The notes: generated by a model from the sequence alone, not told the origin. A stretch of 64,000 nucleotides of DNA from Alisma plantago-aquatica (GCA_963693085.1 OY856410.1:1327800304-1327864303), one strand, 5' to 3'; shown: positions 21,276-34,800, numbered from the stretch's first letter. Numbers and translations are program-made.

Positions 21276-22250
21276 GATAGCTAACGTAGTTCATGTTTTT
21301 AAGACATGGCGTCACTATCTTTATGATGTGACAATAGATTATCACCCTGGTAAAGAGAATGTGGTGACTGATGCTTTCAGCAGAAAGTCAAGTTCAACAG
21401 CTAATGCATTCTCTATGACAGGTTTCAATAGAGACCTGTTAGTAGAAATGTGGGAGTTGAACTTAGACTTAGGGGTGACAGCACATAGTGGTTTGATTGC
21501 ACAGATGCAAGTCAAGCCTACTTCTTATGATCAGATCAAGGAACTACTATAGGGTGATAGTGAGTTAAACCAGACCATGCATGACATGTTGTGTGTACCT
21601 CGAGATAGTGTATTGAAAGAAAAGATTCTTATGGAAGTGCATATATTGATGTATGCTATGCTTTCAGGAAACACTAAGATGTATATGAATCTCAAGTAGT
21701 TGAAACGGATGGTCAGATATGCAGAAGGATGTAGCTGAGTATGTGGTTAAAAGTAGTGTGTACCAGTAGGTTAAGGCTGAACCCTAGAAATCGATAGCTA
21801 CCTTGTAATCTTTTTCTGTGCCTGATTGGGAATGGGAACATATCACAATGGATTTTGTGATAGGGTTGCCCAAGACACCTAAAGGTTATGATTTGATATG
21901 AATGATTGTGGATAGACTAATTTAGTCTGCTTACTTTCTTCATATTAAGTCAACCTTTGATGTTTCGAAACTTGACTAAGATATACATGGATGAAATAAT
22001 TAGGTTGCTTGGTAATCCAGTTTCAATCATGTCATTTTGAGAACCTAAGTTCACATCTAGGATTGTAGAAACAGTTGCATCGTACTTCGGGCACAAAGTT
22101 AAGATTCAGTACAATCTTTTCACCCGCAGATGGATGGTCAGTCTGAGAGAACCATTCAAACTCTTGAGGACATGCTGAGAGCATGTGTTTTGCTTTTCGG
22201 TGAAAGTAAGAATGAATATTTAAGTCTTATAGAGTTTGCCTAATGTGAAT
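21276..22250 (+). pseudogene. Ty3 G2 RNase H end and integrase remnant
   Basis: Similar to G4 pol from about 61228 on: TWRHYLY, then DYHPGKENVVTDAFSRKSSS (end of RNase H) and integrase blocks near 21840-22200 (ITMDFVIGLPKTPKG; MDGQSERTIQTLEDM-like). Many stops and shifts are present. Upstream RT is missing, so it cannot work. Confidence 0.85.
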
Positions 22251-23170
22251 GTTGAGATTAGAAATACACAACTGATAATGGTACGGTTTGATTATAAACC
22301 CAGGCAATACAAATTTGGTAAACCATTAGGTGCATGATTTCAAGATAGTAAGATAGCATTAAAATATGCAAACAAACCTAGTTGCATGCTTCCTGTTATG
22401 TTAATGGGTGTGACTTAACATTTACATGAATTGGCACATTTCTCTGAGATATCATTAGAAATTCTCAAGTACTATTAATTATTTGTGTTATGATTTGTAA
22501 GAAACTCTTAATTGAGTTATGTGATGCACAAACCAGGAATTTGGTTAATATGCACGTTCTTTGAGAAATTTCAGATAATTGAAAAATATTACAGATGGTT
22601 TCTTATAGGTGAAGTAAATTACTCTTATTGATGTAATAAGATGTTCAATTACATGAATTCAGTATGTATGTGCCAAAATTGATTTGAGTTTGGAATATTT
22701 ATGAATTTTTAATCTGCCTGCATGCATGATATAAAGATTACTAAGTAATTACAATGATTTTGAATATACTGCTCTGCCAGTTCTAGAATGATACCATATT
22801 GTGATTTGAACTGCAATCAAACAGATGAGATAATGGAAACCCTAAGAGTAGGGTGTTGCCATGTGACTAGTGAATGAGATAACCCTAAGAGTAGGGTGTT
22901 GGCATGTGATGAATGAATAAGGCAAATGAAACCCTAAGGATAGGGTGTACGATGAATCAAGTATTTTGATATCAATTTTCATTATGAAATGTGATGATGT
23001 TTAACAGTTAAATTGCATGATTTTATTTTAGTACCAAATTGACATACATTCTATTTATTTAAGAATTTTTAGTTTGTCTGCATGTATAGTATAATAACTT
23101 CTCGGTAATTACCATAAATTGAGATACTGTTATAACAGTTCTACAAAGACAATGTTTTGTGGTTTGATTT
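22250..23170. repeat. Segment related to the G4 LTR, lying inside G2 internal DNA
   Basis: Shares blocks with the G4 LTR at about 56270-56870, including GTACGGTTTGATTATAAACC-type, CTCTTAATTGAGTTATGTGA and CTGCTCTGCCA-type stretches in the same order. It separates integrase from the chromodomain end. A triple repeat of AACCCTAAGAGTAGGGTGTT (22835-22955) lies within it. Confidence 0.7.
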
Positions 23171-23387
23171 GGAGTCAGATCAGATGTGTCCTAGGTTGAA
23201 GGACCAATACAGATGGTTGATCAGAGGATCAAGAAACTCAAGAATCGTGAGATACCCTTAAAGAAGGTTTTGTGGAGAAACCACAACTTAGAGGAAGCTA
23301 CATGGGAGTTTTGGGTTAGATATGCGTAACAAGTTTCTTTTTCTCTTTTAGGAATTTCGGGACGAAATTCTTATAAGGGAGGGAGAT
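23170..23387 (+). pseudogene. Ty3 G2 chromodomain end and polypurine tract
   Basis: Reading near 23205-23340 matches G4 62845-62990 (VDQRIKKLKNREIPLKKVLW..HNLEEATWE). The purine tract 23375-23387 abuts the right LTR at 23388. Confidence 0.85.
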
Positions 23388-26126
23388 TGTTATGACCCAC
23401 TCTGTAATTAACCAGTAAATATTAAGTTTAGCATATAATTTAGTTAATGATGTTGAACTGATAACTCACTTATGATAATGTAAGTTTGAACTAATAACAA
23501 AGTATTTTTAGCTTGTTTCCCAGCCCTAAGTTGTGGAGAATTCAGTGCTTAAACCGTTCTAAGAAAAATCATTCGAAACCGACTTTCGAGTCAAAAGATA
23601 TGGACATTTGAGTGTTTTTGGACCTAGTTGTAAATATCGGAAATGTTTGGGAAAATTGCAGCTGGCCCCCTCCGCGACCTTGACTCTTATCCCCTTCCTT
23701 TTTCTTCATTCTTTTCCTGTAAACCGCTTGAAGCGGCGCCCGATAGAACAGGACACAACAGTAGCTGTGTACAGGGTGCGATTGAGAGATACAACAAGAG
23801 AGATCGCGTGGGCGATTTCTTGGGTTGGTTTCGTCCAGCAGCATCCGAGCTTCCTCCCTTCTTCATCCTCCTTCCTTCCTCTTTCCTTGCTGGGCGGTGC
23901 CCCATCTGCAGCCAACCTGCTGCGTTGCAGTACGGCCAGTGGCGCCCAACGACCAGCTAAGGAAGCTCTTGGGTGAGCTTGACCGACGATTTACCTCCGC
24001 CTTCCCTCCTCTTCCTTCTTCCTCGCCCAACCCGACCTCAACCAGCAGTGGTAGAGCGCCCTAGCGCCGGCTGACCCGCAACTGATATGTTGTGCGGAAC
24101 CCCAACCTGCAGCACGTAGCCAACTGCCAAGGGAAGATGAGGGGAGTCTCCGCAGCACCCTCACACCTCCATGACTACGCCTCCGTCCTCCCCTTCATCC
24201 TAGCCCTAGCCATGATGCCAAGCAGCAAAGGACAACGCCCCTACCTAGCAGCAGCTTGGCGGCCGATGCCTGTAGCCAGCTACTTCTTACGGCAGTCAAG
24301 GGCGCTGCCTAGGGCATGCCTTGCAGCAGAAAAAGCTACTCTCGAGCTTGACTACGAGGCTAGGATCCAAATCCACAGCCATTCATTCAAATTAGCAATC
24401 AATTGAAGCTTAGTTAGATTTACAGCAAGGTCAGTTATCAATCGGCTGAGTTATACAGTAATCGGCCGAGTTTCTTTATTAAGTATATCGAACAACATTT
24501 TGATCGGCCGAATTGGGTGTGATTCGGCCGAGTTTCCTTTATAGGTTATCGAGCAGGGTTTTGATCGGCCGAGTTGCAGGTGGATCGGCCGAGTTTCCAG
24601 CTGATCGACCGAGTTCCCAGATTGGTCGGCCGAGTTTCAGTATAGTGAGTGGCAGTTCATTCAGAAATCATTATTTAACTCAATTTAAGTGCTTAATTGC
24701 TTTAGTATCAGTTGGTATAACTTCTAAACAGTTTAGCACATACAATAGTTTATTATAGATTCAATGAAACTTGAGATATGTAATATGATTGATGAAAAAG
24801 ATGGAATTTCCTGTTTTACAGTTGCAATGCATATGCTGAATAAAGATGGTTGTTTAGCAATGAATTTGAATAAGTGGTATTGATTCATGTTAAAAGATGG
24901 CAGATGATATATATATGAGTTTTTAAGAGATGTTCAGAATGTGAAATAAGTATGAAATGTGTTTTTCCTGTTTAATTGTTTATATGTTAATCAGTTAATA
25001 GACTTAGGTGCCCTAACACCGTAGAACCCCTTTGAGAGGTCTGCACCAGGGGGGTGAAACTCGTGTTGCAACAATAACTGTGCAGAGTCACAGGCACGAG
25101 GATAGAGAGAGGTAGTGTTCAACAACAATGCGTGCGATGTCACGGTGACACTGGAGTAAATAGGGGTTATTCAACATTAATCCGTGCTTGTGTCACGGTG
25201 GTAACCCGGTAAGACTCTCCGCCTGTGTGCTCAGGTTTGAGGAGGAGTCTAGAGTTCACTCTTTTGAGAGTGTAGTGAGGCCTTGTGAGCCTGAGGCCTT
25301 GTGAGCCGGAGAGTCCTGCAGCAGACCAGGGCTGGCAGTCAGACTTAGCATTTCCCGGGTGTGTCGCTAAGTCTTGTACGGTGGGATCGTAGTTTGCTAT
25401 AGATCTTTATATGAAGAGTACACTGCATATGTTTAGGGCATAAAAATGATAAATATGTAATCATATAGGATCACGGAAAGTTTTATATGTTAATGGATTT
25501 GAACTTCTATGCCTTTTCCCTATAACTGTTTAATTGTTAAAATATCTGATGTTGCATAGAAATGAGATTGTTATCTGTTAATCTGCTATGTCATTAGAAA
25601 TGCCCGGTTTAGTACTTTACTTATGCTTTATTTCAAATTTATATATCTGATGAGTTGTTTAGTGATAGCTAAGTGAAATGCTATTCACTGAGCGAGTAGG
25701 CTCATCCCTCTACTCAAACATTTTCAGGTCAGCATCAGCAACAGGAATCGGAAGGATCGTTTCATCCTAACGCTCAGTCTGTAGAAGGTTTATGTAGTTA
25801 GTAGTTAGAGGTCTCTTAGTCCTTTCCCCTCGATCTTTGGGACATGGTGTGGGGGTGAGAGAGAATGTGTATAAAGATGTAAATTAACTGTTATGCTTTA
25901 TTTTATGTCAAACAATGTAATATGCTGTAGACTCTGTTTATATTGCTAGTCAGTTTAATAAAAATGCTTCCGCAGTTTGTTTAGATTTAGTTTACAGCAT
26001 AAATCAGGTTAACTTTTAATGTCTTTAAAAATGTTTTAAAAGCTTTGAGTGGTTTGACTTGTGTGTAATCCCTCCGTCGCGCCCTAATCTCGTGATTTGT
26101 GGGTAATGCGAGATCGGGGTTTGACA
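23388..26126 (+). repeat. Ty3 G2 3' LTR (2739 bp)
   Basis: Direct repeat of 16637-19358 with scattered substitutions and one 17-bp duplication. Followed by TSD CACGA at 26127-26131 and then the continuation of the CACTA-B leader. Confidence 0.95.
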
Positions 26127-26131
26127 CACGA

Positions 26132-26320
26132 CCTCCACCTTCCATTCACGCGCTTCCGGACGGACACATGGTGCTTTTCAGCGCCTTGGCTCTGGGCAGG
26201 CGGCGCTCACCGGAGATTCGGCAGGCGGCAGTTGCCGGAGATTCGGCCCTTCATAGACGGCCGACGGTGGAGTGTGCGGACGGCGGTGGCTGGACAGGGG
26301 GCACAGACAGGTACGTTTGT
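26132..26320 (+). other. CACTA-B GC-rich leader, second part
   Basis: Continues from 16636 after the nested Ty3; reading across one TSD copy gives GCCAAACACGACCTCC. GC-rich CGGACGGCGGTGGCTGGA-like sequence recurs twice (26276 and 26337). Splice donor-like AGGTACG at about 26309. Confidence 0.5.
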
Positions 26321-26821
26321 AGTTTTTATTTTGGCTGGACGGCGGTGGCTGTAGGAGATTCAATCATATGTTGTCTCCTATTCTGTAGATTGTGTTGTTC
26401 ATCAATCGTCAAATTCACTTTGTCCACTTCCGCTTGAGACTTCATTATCTTATTATATATGGCTACATGTGTTTTACTTTTCCCCCTTTTCTCAATTCAT
26501 TGCATCTCCACGGCCGGTTGCAATTGACATATGCATTCCAGTACAGTAGATGACCCAATGCATCAAGTAGAAAGTACAGATTGTTGGATCTGAATGAAAA
26601 CTTATATAACAAGGACATCATTCATAGATGTTCGTAAATTTTTGTTGCATGTATCGGTTACAATATACCAATCAAACTGAAATCATTTTTCTCAAGAACT
26701 AAATATTCAAACCAATCATCTGAATTTATTTTTCTAGAACTGAATTTAAGTTCCTTGAAAATGATTTCCTTATGGAACTGCAGTTACCTCGAACCAATAG
26801 GACCCTAGGAACCACAAGAAC

Positions 26822-26914
26822 ATGCTGCTGCCCAACTGCATCTTTCGGATGGGTGGTACCGCCGTTCTGCTATCCAACAGGGAGTGTGACCACTGGAGTG
26901 CCATGTATCAAGCA
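26822..26914 (+). pseudogene. Fragment resembling 3-ketoacyl-CoA synthase (KCS)
   Basis: The frame reads MLLPNCIFRMGGTAVLLSNR, matching the conserved block of plant FAE1/KCS condensing enzymes (M-L-[IL]-PN-x-[LI]-FR-[MV]-GG-A-A-[VI]-LLSN). KCS enzymes start very-long-chain fatty acid elongation in the ER. Similarity fades after about 31 codons and an in-frame TAG follows at about 26960. It is a host gene fragment inside a CACTA element, presumably captured. Confidence 0.65.
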
Positions 26915-28355
26915 ATAGATGATATGTATCCCAAACCCTTGATGCCTTCCTTCATGTAGTCGGTGTGGGTTATAGTAGAAAGGGCATGTGATATGTGAAA
27001 ATACTACACAGTTCTCTTAATCACCAAGTAAAAGTCGACTTATTGAGAAACATCAAAATTTAGTTTGTATGCTTCCACGGATCTGACATCCCTCTGTATT
27101 CCCCCTTCCACAATGCAAGATGGGTATCTATAAATTTTTACAAATGTGTGAAATACATGACAACATCCCTTGTACCGGGCCACCGGAATAGAAAATATGG
27201 TATAATAATTGGTAGCCAATTGCATTGTAAGAGGCACTTATAACCAGTCCTTTTGTTGCGGCAACAACAACGGATGATTTTTCCGGCCACGCCGGCATTG
27301 GTGGTACTGGAAATACCATGTGTGTTGTAATTGCCCAGTTTGTTTGCCAAGCTCTCTCCATGTGTGTTGTAATTGCCCAATTTGTTTGCCAAGCTCATCA
27401 ATAATCTCCCGTGGGTTGGTGAGAACGGTTAGTTTAGCTTCAACAGAAATCAACACACCCTCTACAAATATCAAGTGACTCAACACCTAAGTACCCTGCA
27501 TTCTACATGTAGCTATCTTCTTTACCTTCTCTACCTTTATTAGTTGTTGTGAAAAATATACAATCACACTCTAGGTCCTACTACGATCAATTTTGTTACT
27601 ACTTATTTGTGTTATACTTTTGCACATCAACTCAAGTTCTTCTTATGTAACATCCTTTATGGTCTACCCATACGCTGACACTCTTTAGGCCACTTGATAA
27701 AGTTGGACTGACATCAAGACACTTGTGTCCACTTACTGTTATTGTTACTCTATATTTTTATCAAGACGCTCCTAATGCCTCCATTGTGTCCACTAGTACA
27801 AAATCTTCACAATTTAATTGGTGTAAACTTGACAAGTTATTAACTATGTATACTCACAACAGGGTGTTGATTGGAATTAGAAAGTTAGGAAACATATTTG
27901 TTCTTGGTGTACTTTTGAGAAGAATCTTGTCATAGGCACATACGTCCCAACGCGTACTTCATCTTCCTGTAAGTGATCTAACTTTTCTTCTTCGAATATA
28001 CAACTAACATCAACTACAATAATCATTTTAAATTTCACCATCGTTGACTGTTATAAGGTGCTAATACTTATTGATCAATTTTCATGTATGACTTCACATA
28101 TGCCCTGATCTAGACGAGTGTTAAAGGCTTGTATTTATCCTTCATGTTTTATCCTATGTCTTGCATAAAAATTTGAGAAAAAATATGAAGATAATGCATG
28201 TATTTAATATAAATATAGGTAACCATATTGTTTGAATTAGCAACACATTTTGATGAAATTATTAATATTTTTTTTTTATTCAGAAAATAGTATTATTTGT
28301 GACAATATAAATCGACCTCTTCCTAAAACATGTCTTTTTATGTTAGGCTTCAACT
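26915..28355 (+). other. CACTA-B region before TNP2; no gene seen
   Basis: AT-rich, probably intron or promoter. The only structure noted is a tandem pair of about 44 bp at 27310-27398 (CATGTGTGTTGTAATTGCCC unit twice). Confidence 0.5.
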
Positions 28356-31300
28356 ATGGACAATCAATATTTTATCGACAGAACATGGATGTATAAGCCA
28401 AAAACAAGATTTGATCGTCGTCGGGATAATGATTTTATTGATGGGATAGATTTCTTTATGAAATTTGCCTCAAATAATGTCAAGACAAGAATGATGCTTT
28501 GTCCATGTATGAAATGTGAGAATAAGTTTCACAAAGAACACAACATAATTAGGTAGCATTTAGTTCTCTATGGTTTTTTCCCTCGTTACACTCTATGGGT
28601 GTACCATGGTGAACTTTTTTATGAAAATCAAACTACTAGAACTTCACCAGTTGAGTCAAATGATGAGTCAAATGATGACGTTGATCAAATGATTTATGAT
28701 GCAATAATTGGTGATGTTGATGAAATGGAACACAATTTTGTTTCAAATCTAGATCATGAGTCTGAAAAATTTGAAGAAGTTTTGAAACAAGCTAACACAC
28801 CCCTATATGAAGGTTGTGAATATTCAACATTGCATTTTGTCTCTAATCTCTTTAACATTAAGTGTGATAATCATTGGACCAACAAATCAATGTGTGAGCT
28901 TCTTCAGATACTCTGTAAGGTATTTCCAGTGAATAACAACTTTCCTAAGACTTGGTATGAGATGAACAAGTTGATGTCTTCTTTAGGTTTAACAAAAGAA
29001 GTGATACATGTGTGTCCAAATGACTGCATGTTATATAGAGGTGATCAAGCCAATCTAGATGAGTGCTTAAGGTGTAAAACATCGAGATGGAAGCCTACAA
29101 ATCCTAACAAAGAGATAGATTCCAAAATACCAGCTAAAGTTTGTCGCTATCTCTCCATTATTCCTAGATTGAAGAGGATGTTCAACTCAACCAAAACGGC
29201 AAATTTCATGACATATCACCATACTAGTCTGAAACCTCCTGAAGGTAAAATGTGTCATCCTCGGGATTCAGAAAACTGGAAGGATTTTGATGCAAAACAT
29301 CCTGAATTCAGTAGTGAACCGCGTAATGTTCGACTAGCACTATCTACTGATGGGTTCAGTCCTTTTAATATGGCATATGGAGCCAGTCATAGTATTTGGC
29401 TAGTGATTATCCTGAATTACAATCTGCCTCCTTGGTTGGTAACAAAACAATCATATTTTATGATGCCTCTTCTAATTGATGGGCCAAAGTCTCCGGGAAA
29501 CAACATTGATGTCTATTTACAACCACTAATTGATGAACTGAAGTTGTTGTGGACAGTAGGTGTTGATACATATGATGCTGAAAAGTGTGAAACTTTTAGG
29601 ATGTGGGCTGCTCTTTTAGGAACCATAAGTGACTACCCTGCATACAGGATGTTATCTGGTCAAAAAACTAGTGGAACTTATGGCTGTCCTGAATGTCACA
29701 TTGACACATCATCCATTCATTTACCATTTAGTCACAAATTAGCATACATGAGGCATAGAAGGTTTCTTCCTATTGACCACCCATGGAGATATGATGATAA
29801 ACACTTCGATGGAACTATTGAACTTGATTCTGCACCAAATTCTCTTTCTGGACAACAAATCTTGGAACTATGGGATGGTTATGATAATGTTATATTTGGG
29901 AGGGAAACATCCAATGTACCAAATGTCAGACAACAATTTCCTATTGGTTGGAACAAGAAAAGTATTTTTTTGAACTTCCATACTGGAGTAAATTGTTAGT
30001 TCGCCATAATTTGGATGTAATGCATATTGAAAAAAATATATGTGCTAATTTATTAAGTTGGTTGTTGTATAAGGATGGAAAAAGTAAAGAGAACATAAAT
30101 GCTCGTTTGAACATGGATAGGTTGAAGATTAGGAAATCCTTGTGGATAAAGAAGGCAATGAGTAATGGAAAAGTTGTTATCCCCCTGCATCTTATAGCAT
30201 GACTCCTAAGGAAAAAGAAACCTTTCTTACTGTTTTAAAAGATCTTAAATTGCCACATGGATATTCTTCTAATTTCTCTCAGTTAGTTCAACTTCATGAG
30301 AAGAAGCTTGTGGGCCTAAAAAGTCATGATCATCACGTTCTAATGCAACAATTGCTTGTTCTAGCTTAAGGAAAACCACTTCAAAACATGTAGGGAAAGA
30401 TTTGATGGAATTGTCCCTATTTTTTAAGCAGTTGTGTGCTAAATCTACTGATGTTCAAAGCATGGAAAAACTTGAGCATGCAATACCTCTAATTCTGTGC
30501 AAGTTGGAGAAGATATTCCCTCCAGCATTTTTTGATGTAATGGTTCACCTATCAGTGCATCTTCCAACTTAGGCTAAACTATGTGGTCCTAATCCATTTA
30601 GATGGATGTACCCGATAGAGAGATACCTATTTACTCTAAAAAAGTACGTCAGAAACAAAAGTAATCCAGAAGGTTCCATTGTTGAGGGTTATTTGAGATA
30701 TGAAGTGGCTACATTTTGTTCCCGTTACCTATGTGATTCAGATTCTAAAGAAAAATGGAATCCAGACTATGAGGATGGACAAATTGGAGCAGTTCAAATT
30801 ATTGCTCTTTCTGTTGATGAAACTCATCAAGCACACCAGTTTATCCTTTTCAATGATGATTCTATCGATGACTACATAAAGTAAGTTGAAGAAATTATCA
30901 ATTACTTCTTCTAATCATTTTATGGTAGCATATCAAGAAGTGTATTTTATTGTTTCTATAGGCATCATGCAGACATCCTAAGATCTAGACATCCTTCGTG
31001 GTGTGAAGATGACATCAAATTATAACAACATAGAAATTTTGTACGTTGGTTTAAAGATCATGTAAGAATTTTATTTTATTTTATCATTAGACATAATTGT
31101 ATTATGTGAATACTTAAACCTATTTACTTTTAACAGGTTAGAGAGTTAAGGAGGCAACAACTCATTCCAGAAAGGCTCAAGTATTTATCTGAAGGACCTT
31201 CAATTAAAGCATTTTCTTATCATGGTTATTATGTCAATGGATATAAATTTGAACCAAATTATATAGAGTGCAGCCGTGTAACACAAAACAGTGGGGTTGC

Positions 31301-31807
31301 AACTGTTGGACCAGGTGACATCTTATATTATGGGGTTTTATTGGCTATATATGAAGTTCAATTCCAACATTTAGATCCATACTATCTTTTTAAGTGTTTG
31401 TGGTATGATAGTGATGATGGAGTTGGAGTTACAAGGGATTATCTTAACTTCACCATTGTTGATACAACCAAACTTGCATTTGACGATGAGCCTTTTATAT
31501 TCCCTGAACAAGCAAAACAAGTTTTCTTTTCTGCTGATCCTGAAGATGGAAATTTAAATGTAGCTTGCTCTTGGATTGCTAGAGACACATATGACATTCC
31601 CATCGATGTTGCCTCTTTTGATACGAATATATCAGATAAAGAAATTCTAATAGAAAGTGTGTCAGATGACGATATAGATCTTTGGGTAAGAACGGATGTA
31701 GATCCTGAAATGAATCAAGTAGATGAAAACATTATAACTAAGTGTACGAACAAAAGAAAACATAGTCAATTTATGGTAAGAATTATCATTCTATTTAATA
31801 CATTTTG
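28356..31807 (+). pseudogene. TNP2-type CACTA transposase (Transposase_21), family B
   Basis: Order: N-terminal zinc domain (RTWMYKP.., LCPCMKCENKF) from ATG 28356; Transposase_21 core (CPNDCMLYRG, YNLPPWLVTKQSYFM, PGNNIDVYLQPLIDELK, LPYWSKLLVRHNLDVMHIEKN); DUF4218-like (FFKQLCAKSTD..PPAFFDVMVHLSVHL, RWMYPIERYLFTLKKYVRNK) at 30390-30885; DUF4216-like (GDILYYGVLLAIYEVQF; EQAKQVFFSADP) at 31310-31560. Introns seem to lie at about 30882-30960 and 31062-31137. Defects: TAG 28554, a one-base insertion in a T-run near 29967, further stops near 30200-30370 and TAG near 30571. It is related to, but clearly diverged from, the family-A enzyme. Confidence 0.88.
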
Positions 31808-31875
31808 ATCATATATATCTTCCTTCATATCACTCAAGTATATTCTCTCACTTTATCTTTTGTGTCCTGTAGGAA

Positions 31876-34800
31876 AATGCCTCCTAAGCGTATTTCTGTG
31901 AATAATATCATAAAGAAAGTTGAGCCAATAAACAAGGATTCCACTAAAGAGTTTGAAACTCATGGGAAAGATAGGCCATCAAGTGGAGGTAATTGTTACA
32001 AGTAGAATAACCTTCCATACTAGATATATAGAGATGATGTATATTTTATTTCTCAAATGTGATATCCTGTGAATCTTCAAGGCCAAGTTCAATCTCAAAA
32101 GAAAAATTCAGACCTAGAACAAACCTTACAAAATATGAAAGGTACCAATTTCTGTTAAAAGTAGTGTCTTAGATCAATGCATGTTAATTTTCATATTGAT
32201 GTTCATTTACTCACATTATATGAATTATAGTAAATAAAAAGAGAAAAGTGCCTATCTCAACTGCAGTTACCGAGAATGAGCATATTAGACATCACAATGG
32301 AGGTATAAACTTTATCAATAATGATGTGATTGTTATCAAATAATTCATATTGATGTTTATTTACCTATCTTATATAAGTTCTAGTGAATGAAAAGATAAA
32401 AGTACGTACCTCAACTCTAGCAGGGAATGAACAAAGGCACGCGGGTACCACAACTTTAGGAAATGACAATGGTAGACAACACATGGGAGGTATACTATTT
32501 TATGATAAAGTTAGATTTGTTATCAAATAATTGATGTTGATGTTTATTTACTTTTACTATGCAATTCTAGGAAATGAACAGAGGCAAGTGTGTACTACAA
32601 CTCCAGTTATAGGTGTTGAGAATATTAGACATCACAATGGAGGTACAAGACTTATTAATATTGATATAGTCATTATATGGACTCACATTATATCAATTAA
32701 TTCATATTGATGTTCATTTACTCACATTATATGAATTATAGTGAATAAAAAGAGAAAAGTGCCTATCTCAACTGCAGTTACCGAGAATGAGCATATTAGA
32801 CATCACAATGGAGGTATAAACTTTATGAATAATGATGTGATTGTTATCAAATAATTCATATTGATGTTTATTTACCTATCTTATATAAGTTCTAGTGAAT
32901 GAAAAGAGAAAAGTACGTACCTCAACTCTAGAAGGGAATGAACAAAGGCACGCGGGTACCACAAATTTGGGAAATGACAATGGTAGACAACACATGGGAG
33001 GTATACTATTTTATGATAAAGTTAGATTTGTTATCAAATAATTGATGTTGATGTTTATTTACTTTTACTATGCAATTCTAGGAAATGAACAGAGGCAAGT
33101 GTGTACTACAACTCCAGTTATAGGTGTTGAGAATATTAGACATCACAATGGAGGTACAAGACTTATTAATATTGATATAGTCATTATATGGACTCACATT
33201 ATATCAATTAATTCATATTGATGTTCATTTACTCACATTATATGAATTATAGTGAATAAAAAGAGAAAAGTGCCTATCTCAACTGTAGTTACCGAGAATG
33301 ATCATATTAGACATCACAATGGAGGTATAAACTTTATCAATAATGATGTGATTGTTATCAAATAATTCATATTGATGTTTATTTACCTATCTTATATAAG
33401 TTCTAGTGAATGAAAAGTGAAAAGTACGTACCTGAACTCTAGCAGGGAATGAATAAAGGCATGCGGGTACCACAAATTTGGGAAATGACAATGGTAGACA
33501 ACACATGGGAGGTATACTATTTTATGATAAAGTTAGATTTTTTATCAAATAATTGATGTTGATGTTTATTTACTTTTACTATGCAATTCTAGGAAATGAA
33601 CAGAGGCACATGCGTACCACAACTCTAGAAAATGAAAATGATAGACAACATATGGGAGGTACAATATTTGTGATAAAGTAATATTGATGTTAATGTTTAT
33701 TTTCTGTTATTATGTTGAGTATATATTTCCTTATTTTTCAACTATACCAGGAGTGGATGATCAAAGCCAAGATGTAATTCATACAAATTTAATAGAATCA
33801 ATTGAGCATGATGCCACAGGTGTTGTATTTTTCTATGAATATTTTTCATTATCAAAATAAAAGTTAAATCACATTTTCTAAATATTTTTAGATGTTATCA
33901 TACCAAATGTTAACAAGAGAAGGACACGAGGTAGAATTAGTTTAAAGGCAGTGGCCCCAACATCTGGTCAGAAGCATAAATGCATTGTTCTCAATGATGG
34001 TAGAATTGCTGGACCAGGGAGACGCAGTTTGAGCAACTTTTTAGGAATATTAGCTCGTAATTCCTCTTTATTTCCGATACATAAGGAGTGGGGACAAGAT
34101 CATGAATCGGAGATTGAAATGGTTATGACTAATGTTCTAGTAAGTGTTCTACCTCAAGATGCTTTTCTATTTTTATTTTTATCCAACTAAATAGCAAAAT
34201 ACTTTTTATCTTATTGTTTACATATATATTACATTTTATCGATGCAGCGTGACTTTGAATTTTTCAATATGGATGATACAAAAGTGACTTCTTATGATGA
34301 AGTAACTACTTTTGTCTAAAAGACGATCAATCAACAATTGCGTGATTTTCGTAAGGATCTAAAATGTAGGTTAAATCCTAATATTCCCATTGTTGAACAA
34401 ATGGAAACTATAGATGATCGAGTTCCACAAGAAAGTTGGGTATTACTTATAGATCTTTGGAATAGTCAATCAAAACAGGTAAAATTCAAAAAATGTATTG
34501 CATTGTCTTACTATGTTTTACCATTCATACTTATATCCAACTCATAAATTCACTTGATCATTGAGTAGCAAGAAGCGAGCATTAATAAACGCAATCGAAG
34601 TATTTTACAAGCTACACACACAAGTGGACCGATATCTTATGATGAAAAACATTTGAATGTGGTAAGATTTCTAATATAATTTAGAATAGTTGAAATAACT
34701 TATACTTTTTCATATGTTACATATGTATATATTTTTTAGGAGAAAAATGGTGGGAAAGCGACACTCCTGCAAACTTGGGTTGATGGTCATAAAAGGAATG

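Larger units (their letters stand above)
16637..26126 (+). mobile_element. Ty3 G2 retrotransposon, 9490 bp, with 2.7-kb LTRs
   Basis: The TSD is CACGA (16632-16636 and 26127-26131). Both LTRs run TGTTATGACCC..GGTTTGACA. A primer site TGGTATCAGAGC follows the left LTR at 19362, and a purine tract (23375-23387) precedes the right LTR. The internal region is only 4 kb and lacks most of gag and RT; recognisable pol begins at about 21280. It is non-autonomous and nested in the CACTA-B leader. Confidence 0.95.

Noticed and set aside
26099..26437. GC-rich frame after G2 as a host gene exon
   Set aside because: It begins inside the G2 LTR end and lacks a known domain; kept only as CACTA-B leader.
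32221..33665. CRISPR-like or satellite array
   Set aside because: Units are 511 bp with exon/intron structure in a plant transposon; only about three copies, so an exon duplication explains it.
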